NCBI GenBank assembly: GCA_040901765.1
Contig: JBBDYG010000039.1
Span: 62,001 to 126,000, forward strand
DNA length: 64,000 nt
Direction: 5' to 3'
Origin: JBBDYG01 sp040901765
Lineage (GTDB): Bacteria > Planctomycetota > Planctomycetia > Pirellulales > Lacipirellulaceae
The position numbers were made by a program, and so were the translations under genes. The notes beneath the pieces are model-generated. The model was not told the origin of the DNA. It ran no database searches and was given only the letters and a program-made list of their open reading frames with translations. This document shows positions 8,410 to 16,423 of this stretch, piece after piece; within the stretch, counting starts at the first letter, position 1, and every line of letters begins with the position of its first letter.

Positions 8410-9258
8410 ATGTCGATCGAAACCATCGTCAAATCGAAATACGGCTCCGTGGCCACGAGCGGGTTGTCATCGGATCATGCAGGCGTGAAGGCCGTTGCCG
8501 AAGCGTTTGGTTACAGCGGCGAAGAGCTCGCGTCGATTCCGGCCGAGTCCAACATGGGCCTGTCGTGCGGCAACCCGACTGCGTTTGCCAGCTTGCAGCC
8601 TGGCGAGACGGTGGTTGATTTAGGATCGGGCGGCGGACTCGATGTGTTTCTGGCGGCGGCCAAAGTGGGGCCGACGGGCAAGGCGATCGGCATCGACATG
8701 ACGCCCGAAATGCTGGCTTTGGCACGGGCCAATGCGGTAAAGTCGGGATTGCAAAACGTCGAGTTCCATCAATCCACGATTGACAAGTTGCCATTGCCCG
8801 ATGCGTCAGTTGACTGCGTCGTCAGCAATTGTGTGATCAATCTGGCGAGCGACAAGCAGGCCGTGTTCCGCGAGATTGCCCGCGTGCTTAAGCCCGGCGG
8901 ACGGTTGGCGGTGAGCGACATCGCCCTCAAGAAGCCGTTGCCGCCCGAAATCGGAAACGATCTGATGGCCTATGTGGGTTGCATCGCCGGGGCGATCTCG
9001 ATTGACGATTATCGCACCGGTTTGGCCGACGCTGGTTTCGATCCCGTTCAAATTATTGACAGCGGGGCCGACCTCAACTCCTACGCCCAGGTCGAGAATC
9101 AGGCGGGCTGCTGTTCGCCGGCGATGGAAAGCGGACTGCCGGTCGTTTCGTGCTGCTCGCCTAACACGGTACACAGTTCGCTTACCGATCTACTTGCGCG
9201 ATACGATGTGAACGACTACGCGGCCAGCGTGAAGGTGCATGCCGTGAAACCGGAGTGA
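8410..9258 (+). CDS. arsM: Arsenite S-adenosylmethionine methyltransferase
   Basis: Methylates trivalent arsenic with SAM. In 282 residues it shows the early cysteine region GLSCGNP, SAM motif I DLGSGGGLDVFLAA, motif post-I GIDMTPEMLALARAN, and VDCVVSNCVINL, all typical of ArsM. The C-terminal third carries two CC pairs (AGCCSP and SCCSP), often seen in ArsM proteins and likely to bind As(III) or other thiophilic ligands. It starts 4 bases after the arsC stop, so the two are co-transcribed. Confidence 0.95.
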   Translation: MSIETIVKSKYGSVATSGLSSDHAGVKAVAEAFGYSGEELASIPAESNMGLSCGNPTAFASLQPGETVVDLGSGGGLDVFLAAAKVGPTGKAIGIDMTPEMLALARANAVKSGLQNVEFHQSTIDKLPLPDASVDCVVSNCVINLASDKQAVFREIARVLKPGGRLAVSDIALKKPLPPEIGNDLMAYVGCIAGAISIDDYRTGLADAGFDPVQIIDSGADLNSYAQVENQAGCCSPAMESGLPVVSCCSPNTVHSSLTDLLARYDVNDYAASVKVHAVKPE

Positions 9259-10054
9259 TGGCGACCGCGACTCCCGTAAGGCGGTCCTTAAAATCGACTT
9301 TCAGTCGATCTTTCCCCTGCCGCTAAGTTCTTTGCTCTCGGCGAGTTAGGCGATTTTCGGGGCATTGCCAGCGTTTTCCAGCTGCGAGATGCCCTTGTTC
9401 CGTGCCCCGCTGCCTTCTACGATAACCCTCTCGCGAGGCGCGCGGATGGTTTTCGTCCCGCGTCTCTTTCCGAGTGAGTCGTCCGAAGAACCGGAAGCAC
9501 CTTATGCCACGTGGGTTTCTGACAGCCCTCGAAAAATCTTTGCGAGCCGCTTCGATGGCGGTTTGCTTGGCCGCTGCGCTGGCCAGTTCCCACGCGATGG
9601 TGGGGCAGATGAGCGCCGCGGCAGCTTCGGGCGACTCCAGCAGCACTCCCGTCGAAGAACTTCGCCACGAAGCGAATGCTTCAGGACGGACGACGAAAAT
9701 ACTGGTGCAGCTCACGAAGCCACTGCCGACGTTTGAAATTCCGCGCACGAGCGGCCGGCAAGATGCTACTCAGGCCCAGGAGCGATCTAGTGATCGATTC
9801 CCGCTGTCCGGCGGACAACACGCGCTGCGCAACGGCCTGGGCGCGCCGCTTCTGACCTAGGCGCTGCCAGCGTCTTCTTCGATTTGCACGCGCGATCTCC
9901 GCGTGGTGCTGACGGTTCTCAGGTGGTCCCGATTGGGGCGATCTTGAATTCTCATTCGATGTTTTGTTGAGAACAATCGGAGTCGGATTGTGCGATCCCT
10001 TCGTGGCTCGCGCGTCCCCGAGCAATCTCAGCGATCGTTTCAGGAGTGGAATGT
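9259..10054. other. 796-base stretch without a supported gene
   Basis: No frame gives a recognisable full-length protein. A plus-strand frame from 9504 to 9860 reads MPRGFLTALEKSL with a signal-like AASMAVCLAAALASSHA, but it has no family resemblance and no ribosome site. On the minus strand a short frame ending near 9350 reads GTKTIRAPRERVIVEG and has coding-like composition, with adjoining fragments in the other two minus frames. This could be a decayed gene. I assign no product. Confidence 0.4.
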
Positions 10055-11665
10055 ATGCATGCCGAAAAGATTCAGCCATTGCGCATCAATGTAGGCGACG
10101 AGCCGCAATCGCGCGCACAAACGCTGCTTAGCCGCGACCTGCCGGCGTCGCTGATTGTCTTTCTAGTGGCGTTGCCGTTGTGCATGGGGATCGCGGTGGC
10201 CTCGGGCGTGCCGGTGGCAAATGCCGCCGCGGCGGGCATCGTCACGGGCATCATCGGCGGCATTGTGGTTGGCGCCATCGCCGGATCACCCCTGCAAGTG
10301 AGCGGCCCCGCGGCGGGCCTGACGGTGCTCGTGGCCGGAATTATTCAGCAACACGGTTTTGGCATGTTGGGCACGATTGTCCTAGCCGCAGGTGCAATCC
10401 AACTTACCGCAGGTCTGTTACGGATGGGTGGCTGGTTCCGCGCCGTTTCCCCAGCCGTCATACAAGGCATGTTGAGCGGTATCGGCATCCTGATCCTGGC
10501 CAGCCAGTTTCACGTGATGGTGGACGATTCTCCGCGGGAAAACGGCATTCAGAATTTACTTTCCATTCCGGAATCGGTCTGGAAGGGCCTCGTGCCGATG
10601 GACGGCACGGCCCACCACCTGGCTGCGGCGATCGGCGTGGGCACGATCGTTCTGCTTCTGCTGTGGCAGTACATCGCGCCGGGAAGACTGAAGCTATTGC
10701 CCGGACCGGTGGTCGCCGTCACCGCGGCGGCGGCGATTACTTACTTCGCCGGTTTGCCAATCCAAAAAATCAACGTCCCCGACAGCATTGCGTCGAGCCT
10801 CGTCTTTCCCAACTGGGAGACCCTCCAGCAGTTGGGCAATCGCGAGATCATCATCGCGGCTCTGACCATTGCGCTCATCGCCAGTGCCGAGAGCTTACTG
10901 TGCGCGGCGGCGGTGGATAAGATGCACACCGGCCCGCGGACCAAATACGATCGGGAATTGTCCGCCCAGGGAATTGGCAATATGCTCTGCGGCGCGCTCG
11001 GCGCGCTACCGATGACTGGCGTGATCGTCCGCAGTTCGGCAAATGTCCGAGCCGGGGGCGTGTCGCGAGCGTCCGCCATACTTCACGGCGTATGGCTGCT
11101 GCTATTCGTGGTGGCACTGCCGGGATTGTTGCGGACGATTCCGCTGGCGACCTTGGCAGCCGTACTGGTTTACACCGGCTATAAGCTGATCGACTTCAAA
11201 GCCATCCGCTGGTTGTTTTCCGTCAGCCGCAGCGAAGGATTGATCTGCGTCATCACGCTCGCGCTGGTGGTCGGCGTCGATCTGCTGACGGGCGTCATCG
11301 CGGGCATTGTGCTGGCCGCCCTGCGGTTGCTGTATGGATTCTCGCACCTGAAGATCGACTGCCAACCCGATCCGCAGCACGGACGGACGGTGCTTCACTT
11401 GCAGGGCGCAGCGACCTTTTTGTGCCTGCCGAAGCTCTCGGCCGTTCTCGACAAAGTGCCAGCCACCACCGAGCTTCACGTGCATCTGGAAGAGCTGACC
11501 TACGTCGATCACGCCTGCTTCGAGATGTTCATCAACTGGGAGAAGCAGCACGAAGCTTCTGGCGGCAAACTCGTGATCGACTGGGACAATTTCACCGCCA
11601 TGTTCCATTCGTGCGAAAACGGCACTAAGTCGCGCCGCGTGCGCAAGCTGCAAAAAGTATCGTGA
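10055..11665 (+). CDS. SulP family anion transporter, probable bicarbonate uptake
   Basis: The 536-residue inner-membrane transporter has SulP features: DLPASLIVFLVALPLCMGIA at the start of the membrane domain, repeated small-residue helices (GIVTGIIGGIVVGAIAGS, then QVSGPAAGL), and AESLLCAAAVDKM in the late core. A C-terminal STAS domain runs from about residue 440 (VLHLQGAATFLCLPKL). An AGGAG ribosome site at 10042-10046 fixes ATG 10055 rather than GTG 10046. The next gene is a beta-carbonic anhydrase; this pairing points to HCO3- as substrate, but sulfate or another anion cannot be excluded. Confidence 0.9.
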   Translation: MHAEKIQPLRINVGDEPQSRAQTLLSRDLPASLIVFLVALPLCMGIAVASGVPVANAAAAGIVTGIIGGIVVGAIAGSPLQVSGPAAGLTVLVAGIIQQHGFGMLGTIVLAAGAIQLTAGLLRMGGWFRAVSPAVIQGMLSGIGILILASQFHVMVDDSPRENGIQNLLSIPESVWKGLVPMDGTAHHLAAAIGVGTIVLLLLWQYIAPGRLKLLPGPVVAVTAAAAITYFAGLPIQKINVPDSIASSLVFPNWETLQQLGNREIIIAALTIALIASAESLLCAAAVDKMHTGPRTKYDRELSAQGIGNMLCGALGALPMTGVIVRSSANVRAGGVSRASAILHGVWLLLFVVALPGLLRTIPLATLAAVLVYTGYKLIDFKAIRWLFSVSRSEGLICVITLALVVGVDLLTGVIAGIVLAALRLLYGFSHLKIDCQPDPQHGRTVLHLQGAATFLCLPKLSAVLDKVPATTELHVHLEELTYVDHACFEMFINWEKQHEASGGKLVIDWDNFTAMFHSCENGTKSRRVRKLQKVS

Positions 11666-11667
11666 AG

Positions 11668-11778
11668 AAGGATTCAGGATTCAGGGGTCGGGGGTCAGGG
11701 AAGGACGCTCTGAACGTCCCTAGGTTCGCCCCCCCCAGCCCCCAGCCAACCCCCAACCCCCAGCCCCCCAACGCATCC
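11668..11778. repeat. Low-complexity inverted sequence between SulP and can
   Basis: Runs such as GGATTCAGGGGTCGGGGG at 11670-11700 face C-rich runs CCCCCCCAGCCCCCAGCC at 11728-11768, giving an imperfect inverted repeat. A related left half (GGATTCAGGGATCGGGG) is at 19038. It splits an otherwise tight gene pair. Confidence 0.6.
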
Positions 11779-12414
11779 ATGCAAAGTCTCGCTAACCTCT
11801 TCGCGAATAACCGCCGCTGGGCCGAGCAAATGACGGCGGAGAATCCGCGGTTCTTCGCGGGGCAAGCGCGGCAACAGCGGCCGAAATACTTGTGGATTGG
11901 CTGTTCCGACAGCCGCGTGCCGACCAATCAGGTGGTAGGCCTGATGCCGGGCGAGATCTTCGTCCACCGCAACGTGGCCAATCTGGTAATCCACACCGAT
12001 TTCAATTGTCTCTCGGTGCTGGAATATGCCGTCTGCGTGCTCGAAGTCGAGCATGTGATCGTCTGCGGACACTACGGTTGCGGTGGCGTGCAAGCCGCGA
12101 TGCAAGACCGCGAACTGGGCCTCATCGACAACTGGCTTCGACACATCCGCGACGTTCGACAGAAACACGCCGACGAACTCTACGGCATTGACGATCCTCA
12201 GGAGCGGCTCAATCGGCTGTGCGAATTGAACGTGCTCGAACAGGTGCAAAACCTGTGCTCGACCACGATCGTGCAAAGCGCCTGGCACCGCAATCAAGAG
12301 ATTTCCATTCACGGCCTGATCTACGACCTACACGACGGTCTGCTGCGCGACCTCGGCGTGAGCGTTTGCAATCCGCACGAAGTAGACGAGTGCTATCGGC
12401 TGGCGGCGGGGTGA
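11779..12414 (+). CDS. can: Beta-class carbonic anhydrase
   Basis: Interconverts CO2 and bicarbonate. The 211 residues carry the zinc ligands and dyad in WIGCSDSRVP (Cys42, Asp44, Arg46) and VCGHYGCGGVQAA (His and Cys). The E. coli Can-like ending LIYDLHDGLLRDLGV is present. ATG 11779 is chosen because the upstream in-frame extension to 11662 is low-complexity proline-rich sequence from a repeat (runs of GGGTCAGGG and CCCCCAGCC). The partner SulP transporter is just upstream. Confidence 0.96.
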   Translation: MQSLANLFANNRRWAEQMTAENPRFFAGQARQQRPKYLWIGCSDSRVPTNQVVGLMPGEIFVHRNVANLVIHTDFNCLSVLEYAVCVLEVEHVIVCGHYGCGGVQAAMQDRELGLIDNWLRHIRDVRQKHADELYGIDDPQERLNRLCELNVLEQVQNLCSTTIVQSAWHRNQEISIHGLIYDLHDGLLRDLGVSVCNPHEVDECYRLAAG

Positions 12415-12417
12415 GGA

Positions 12418-12499
12418 AATGTACGATGTATGATGTGAGAAGGCAGAAGTGTGGAACTCGCATTCACTTCTTACTTTTTACATCTCACATCTGACATTT
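12418..12499. repeat. Family C inverted repeat
   Basis: GATGTGAGAAGGCAGAAGTG on the left faces CACTTCTTACTTTTTACATC on the right. The right arm enters the 3' end of the minus-strand DNA glycosylase gene and encodes its last eight or so residues (MSDVRCKK and the stop). Other copies are at 20486 and 23362, with half copies near 14526 and 15350. Confidence 0.75.
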
Positions 12500-13013
12500 C
12501 TTCCGCGACAGCGCGCCACGCCGCAAGCTTCTCCGCGAACGACCGCCCCGCGTGGGCGGGACTTGTCGAAGGAAGCCGAGTAAACACGAGCGACCGCGCG
12601 CGCTGGTCGAGCGTCGGCAATACATGCCGGCGGAACAGCGCCTCCGCGGTGTGGCCGTTGAAGAAGATCCGTGATACGCAGCGGTGTCGCGCAAAGAACG
12701 CCGCGAAATCGTTGATCTGCACGCTCTCGGGCGCGATCGCGTGGTCCATGCTGCCGTGCCGCTGGCATTCTTCGAGCACGTCCCACACGGCGATGCCGCG
12801 AGCGGTGAGCCGCCGCTTGCGCTGGGCGTAGGGCACGTCCAGCCCGGCGTCGAACAGCTCGCCCATGATCCGCCAGAAGGCGTTCTGAGGATGCCCGTAA
12901 AACTGTCGCCGCGCAAGCGACTGAATCCCCGGCGCGGTTCCCATAATCAGCACCCGCGCATCGCGCCGCGCAATCGGCGGGAAACTGCGAACGACAAGTG
13001 TATCTGAATTCAT
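12471..13013 (-). CDS. DNA-deoxyinosine glycosylase (uracil-DNA glycosylase superfamily)
   Basis: Base-excision repair enzyme of the UDG superfamily, resembling the family 6 hypoxanthine-DNA glycosylases. In 180 residues it has the substrate pocket motif MGTAPGIQSLARRQFYGHPQ, followed by NAFWRIMGEL, and the late LPSTSPAHA motif. The GXXPG and STSPA signatures support deaminated purine or uracil as substrate. The last residues (MSDVRCKK) are encoded by the adjoining family C repeat and are probably not part of the ancestral fold. Confidence 0.85.
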   Translation of the reverse strand: MNSDTLVVRSFPPIARRDARVLIMGTAPGIQSLARRQFYGHPQNAFWRIMGELFDAGLDVPYAQRKRRLTARGIAVWDVLEECQRHGSMDHAIAPESVQINDFAAFFARHRCVSRIFFNGHTAEALFRRHVLPTLDQRARSLVFTRLPSTSPAHAGRSFAEKLAAWRAVAEEMSDVRCKK

Positions 13014-13041
13014 TCGGACACTTTTAAGACAGGAGCCGGGA

Positions 13042-13188
13042 GAACCGCTAATGGACGCTAATAAGCGCTAATAAGAATAGGCGGCAAGCCATCAGCAGTC
13101 AGCCAGAACGATCTGTCTTGGCTAAGGGCTGATAGCTGATAGCTGACGGCTTCCTGCATTAGCGTCCATCAGCGTTCATCAGCGGTTC
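13042..13188. repeat. Family A inverted repeat enclosing family F arms
   Basis: AACCGCTAATGGACGCTAAT at 13042 pairs with ATTAGCGTCCATCAGCG... AGCGGTT ending at 13187. Inside it, GCCATCAGCAGTCAGCCAGA faces GGCTGATAGCTGATAGCTGA (family F, also near 14610 and 17585). The right arm supplies the last four codons and stop of hisS on the minus strand (GAGAACCGCTGA). Confidence 0.85.
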
Positions 13189-14525
13189 TCTTTAATCTCT
13201 AATTGAAGCAAGCGGCGAATCTCCGCTGCGACAGTGTCGAGCGAAACGGTGCTGCTGCCGCCGCTTGTTAAATCTTTGATTTGGCACTGGCTGGCGGCGA
13301 ATTCTTGCTCGCCGGCGATTACCGCTACGCGGAAGCCGCGGCGGTCGGCGTATTGCAATTGCTTGCCGAGTTTCTTCGGCTCGGGGTACAGCTCAACACC
13401 CAACCCGCCGGCGCGCAGTTGCGCGGCGATCTGCAAATAGTCGTGCAGTCGTGTTTCGTCGAAGAACGGAATAAAAACCTCCGCCGGCGTGCTGGCGGCG
13501 GGGAGCATCTTCAACTCTTCCATCGCGGCGAGCAAGCGGTCGAGGCCGAGCGATGCCCCAATGCCCGGTAGCTGCTGGCTCGTGTACAACTCGGCGAGAT
13601 TGTCGTACCGCCCGCCGCTGCAAATGCTGCCGATCCCCGGCAGGTCGTCGAGCGTCGTTTCCATGACAACGCCGGTGTAGTAATCGAGGCCGCGGGCGAT
13701 GGATGCTTCAATCCAGATACTATCGCATGCAATCGGAGGCAGCGCTGCCGCGACACCCCATAGAATTTGGCGTAGCCGAAAGACCCCCGCTTCGCCCGTC
13801 TCGTTTCCTTTGACCAACACATCAAGCTCTGCCAGCATTTCGTCGTTGCTGCCGTCTAGGGACGCCAACGCCAAGATTTGTCGATTATCTGAGTCGCTTG
13901 TGCCCGCGCTGCGAGACAGTTCTTCAGCAACACCATCGGGGCCGATTTTGTTCAGCTTATCCAGAACGCGCAACGCTTCGGCTGACTTTTCCGCAAGTCC
14001 GAGCTTTTCCAACAACCCGGTTAGCACGCCGCGGTGATTGAGGCGGATCTGAAACGCGCCGATTCCCAACTCGCAAAGAAGATCGTTAATCACAAGAATC
14101 GTCTCAATGTCGGCCACTACGCTCTTGGTGCCGATCGTATCGAAGTCGCACTGCATGAACTCGCGGTAGCGGCCGCGCTGGGTGTTCTCGCCACGCCACA
14201 CCGTGGCGATGTGGTACCGCTTGAACGGCGTGCCCAGCTCCTGCAAGTGCTGCGCGGCAAATCGAGCGAGTGGCACCGTCAGATCGAACCGCAGCCCCAC
14301 GTCGCGCCCGCCGTGGTCCTGGAACCGGTATAGCTGCTTGTCGGTCTCTTCGCTCCCCTTGCCCGTGAGGATTTCCAGATACTCTAGCGCCGGCGTGTCG
14401 ATCGGGCTGAAGCCGTAGGAGCGATAGACCCGCCGGGCCGTGTCGATGATCCGCTCGCGCGGAATCATCGCCTGCGGCAAATAGTCGCGAAACCCTTTCA
14501 GCGTCCGTGGTTCAATGCGGGACAT
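13179..14525 (-). CDS. hisS: Histidyl-tRNA synthetase
   Basis: Class II aminoacyl-tRNA synthetase that charges tRNA-His. The 448 residues show motif 1 region (GFRDYLPQAMIPRERI and SPIDTPALEYLEIL), motif 2 (RYHIATVWRGENTQRGRYREF, split here: WRGENTQRGRYREFMQCD), the histidine loops (ARGLDYYTGVVMET) and motif 3 (GIGASLGLDRLLAAME), then the anticodon-binding domain. The C-terminal KENR and the stop codon come from a family A repeat arm that has replaced the original end; the core is intact. Confidence 0.97.
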   Translation of the reverse strand: MSRIEPRTLKGFRDYLPQAMIPRERIIDTARRVYRSYGFSPIDTPALEYLEILTGKGSEETDKQLYRFQDHGGRDVGLRFDLTVPLARFAAQHLQELGTPFKRYHIATVWRGENTQRGRYREFMQCDFDTIGTKSVVADIETILVINDLLCELGIGAFQIRLNHRGVLTGLLEKLGLAEKSAEALRVLDKLNKIGPDGVAEELSRSAGTSDSDNRQILALASLDGSNDEMLAELDVLVKGNETGEAGVFRLRQILWGVAAALPPIACDSIWIEASIARGLDYYTGVVMETTLDDLPGIGSICSGGRYDNLAELYTSQQLPGIGASLGLDRLLAAMEELKMLPAASTPAEVFIPFFDETRLHDYLQIAAQLRAGGLGVELYPEPKKLGKQLQYADRRGFRVAVIAGEQEFAASQCQIKDLTSGGSSTVSLDTVAAEIRRLLQLEIKENR

Positions 14526-14665
14526 GAAGAAATGTGAGAAGGCAGATGTGAGAAGGCGGAAGGAAAGAGCGTGAGCCGCGGCGTCCTCGACCGCGGCAAA
14601 AGCACGAAAGGCTGTCGGCTATCGGCTGTCGGCCAGAATGTTCGTTGCTCTGGCCGACAGCCGAT
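14526..14665. repeat. Half family C element and family F inverted repeat
   Basis: Directly 5' of hisS lies a family C left half (GAAATGTGAGAAGGCAGATG). It is followed by CTGTCGGCTATCGGCTGTCG near 14611, pairing with CTCTGGCCGACAGCCGATAG near 14649 (family F). They separate hisS from the YkgJ-like gene. Confidence 0.6.
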
Positions 14666-14670
14666 AGACC

Positions 14671-15111
14671 TCACAGCACCGGCAATAGCGCCGGCTTTCG
14701 GCTGCGGATGCTTTTGCCTTTGGGCTGCATCACCGCTTCGGTGTATTCCCACACCTGCTCGGGCGTCTCCAGGTAAAAATCGTAGGTCCAGTCGTCGTCG
14801 TACTCGCAGTTGTCGGTCGTGTAGTCGCGGCAAATCTGCGGGCGGGTCTCGTAGATGCCGCAGCGGTTGTCGCTCTGCAAGTGCTTGCAGGTCGTATGCA
14901 CCAGCAGGTACCACGTGTCGTCTTCCTTGAACACGCTCGCCTGACCGTGCAGCAGGTACCAGCGGATGTATTCCAGATCTTCAAACGACTCGGGCGTTTC
15001 AATCGGCAACGCGAAATAGCGGCAGCACTTGGCGCTGCAGTATTCGCATAGCACTCTGCCGGGGGGAAGCTCTTCGCGCGAGATTTTCTTCAGGCCGAAT
15101 GGAGTGGACAT
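14671..15111 (-). CDS. YkgJ family cysteine-cluster protein
   Basis: 146 residues of the YkgJ/CxxCxxCC zinc- or iron-binding group. The cysteines lie in VLCEYCSAKCCRYFALP near residue 22 and in TTCKHLQSDNRCGIYETRP followed by QICRDY, the typical 'CGIYETRPQICR' ending. The role is unknown; relatives are thought to chelate metal or form Fe-S sites. It lies upstream of hisS on the same strand, with a repeat between them. Confidence 0.85.
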   Translation of the reverse strand: MSTPFGLKKISREELPPGRVLCEYCSAKCCRYFALPIETPESFEDLEYIRWYLLHGQASVFKEDDTWYLLVHTTCKHLQSDNRCGIYETRPQICRDYTTDNCEYDDDWTYDFYLETPEQVWEYTEAVMQPKGKSIRSRKPALLPVL

Positions 15112-15395
15112 GGGGTGGGGAAGCGATGAACGAGGAGCGATAAACGATGAATAAGAAGCAAAAACGCTGACGGCTCATCGCTTAGCGTTCATCGCTTCCG
15201 GCACCAACCTATCACCTCGGCACCGAATTTGCCAGAGTGGAAAAACGTGGCCTGCGGTGGACAGCAACCCGGTGGAATAGTGTATACTGCGGCACGGCGC
15301 CGCGGTCCGACCACGAAGACGCGGTGCCCGCGACGCGGCTCACGCCTCCATTTCCGAACTTCTGCCTTCGTACATCTCACTTCTGCCTTTCCACC

Positions 15396-15968
15396 ATGGC
15401 CAACCGTGACAACCACTACGAAGCCGCATTCGAGGAGTTCCTCCGCGAGCGTCGGATGGCGTATGTTGCGGTGGACGAAGCGCGGCGGAGCTTGGTGGCG
15501 GGCGGGTCGCTCAAGAGCCTCGATTTTATCGTCTCGCCGGAGGAGGGCGGCTCGTGGCTGGTCGACGTGAAGGGCCGCCGGTTCCCCTCGGGCGACACCA
15601 CGCAGCAGTACTGGCGAAACTGGTCCACCCGCGACGACCTGTGGAGCCTGGCCCAGTGGCATCGGCATTTCGGTCAAAATTTCGAGCCGCTGCTGGTCTT
15701 CGCCTACCATCTGGTGGCGGGTCGCTCGCCCGTGCCCGAGGCCGAGCTATTCGTATTCCGCGGCCAGCGATATGGTTTCGTGGCAATTCGGCTGGCCGAC
15801 TACGTGCCCCACGCCCGCCCCCTCTCGACGAGTTGGGACACCGTCTCGATGTCTACGCCCATCTTCCGCCGCTACGCCCGCCCCGTAAGCCAGTGGTTTT
15901 CGCCACCCCCCGCGGTCGCAGTTTTGGGCGACGCCCCGTGGCAGTTGGCGTCGGCGGAAGTAGAATAG
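15396..15968 (+). CDS. HYExAFE family protein, nuclease-like fold possible
   Basis: A 190-residue cytoplasmic protein with the N-terminal NHYEAAFEEFLRERRMAY signature of the planctomycete HYExAFE family. The stretch SLDFIVSPEEGGSWLVDVKGR resembles the D-(E/D)xK core of the restriction-endonuclease-like fold (Asp then VDVKG), so a nuclease-like activity is an inference from pattern only. ATG 15396 is chosen; the upstream extension consists of repeat sequence (family C right half at 15350-15392). Confidence 0.8.
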   Translation: MANRDNHYEAAFEEFLRERRMAYVAVDEARRSLVAGGSLKSLDFIVSPEEGGSWLVDVKGRRFPSGDTTQQYWRNWSTRDDLWSLAQWHRHFGQNFEPLLVFAYHLVAGRSPVPEAELFVFRGQRYGFVAIRLADYVPHARPLSTSWDTVSMSTPIFRRYARPVSQWFSPPPAVAVLGDAPWQLASAEVE

Positions 15969-15989
15969 GTACAAGATGAAATCTTGAAT

Positions 15990-16104
15990 AACCACGGTGG
16001 CACGGAGTACACGGAGAAAAACGGAGATATCCTAATCGTCGACCGGCACACTGCCCAATGCGCAATGCAGATTCATTCTCCGTGTTCTCAGTGCCGCCGT
16101 GGTG
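15990..16104. repeat. Family B inverted repeat
   Basis: ACCACGGTGGCACGGAGTAC and ACGGAGAAAA on the left face TCTCCGTGTTCTCAGTGCCG and CCGTGGTG on the right. Related copies are at 16321, 40402 and, translated, inside the sco gene at 56979. Confidence 0.8.
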
Positions 16105-16137
16105 CACTGCAATTTATTGCCAACCGAACGATTTTCT

Positions 16138-16302
16138 ATGATGCCGCTCAGTACGCTTATCTTAAGTGTCCCCCTCTTGCTCGCGGAACGGAGCTACAGC
16201 GTTTCGTGGGCGCTCATTTTGTTAAGCGTGATCCTCGGCTTGCTGGTCACGTTGCGCCCCGCTCGCCGGACCAGCGAGATCAAGAAGCCGCCACGTAATT
16301 AG
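16138..16302 (+). CDS. Possible small single-pass membrane protein
   Basis: A 54-residue frame starting MMPLSTLILSVPLLLAERS with a central hydrophobic run SWALILLSVILGLLVTLRP and a basic tail ARRTSEIKKPPRN. The arrangement (one or two helices, positive C-terminal tail) is common in small planctomycete membrane proteins. It is squeezed between two family B repeats, and no homologue can be named, so it may be spurious. Confidence 0.45.
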   Translation: MMPLSTLILSVPLLLAERSYSVSWALILLSVILGLLVTLRPARRTSEIKKPPRN

Positions 16303-16320
16303 CGGCGCGCTTAGAAGTTT

Positions 16321-16407
16321 TACCACAACGGCACAAAGGGCACGAAGAAGGACTGACTTTGTGCTCTGTTTTTCTTCTGCGTTGTGTCCTTCGTGCCTTC
16401 GTGGTTG
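16321..16407. repeat. Family B-like inverted repeat
   Basis: TACCACAACGGCACAAAGGG and CACGAAGAAG face CTTCTGCGTTGTGTCCTTCG and TGCCTTCGTGGTTG. It lies between the small membrane ORF and the convergent phosphatase gene and could form a strong hairpin in both transcripts. Confidence 0.75.
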
Positions 16408-16423
16408 AAATCTCCCTTTTAAC

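Noticed and set aside
9504..9860. Secreted 118-residue protein on the plus strand
   Set aside because: A signal-like start is visible, but there is no ribosome site or family match and composition is ambiguous, so it was not called as a gene.
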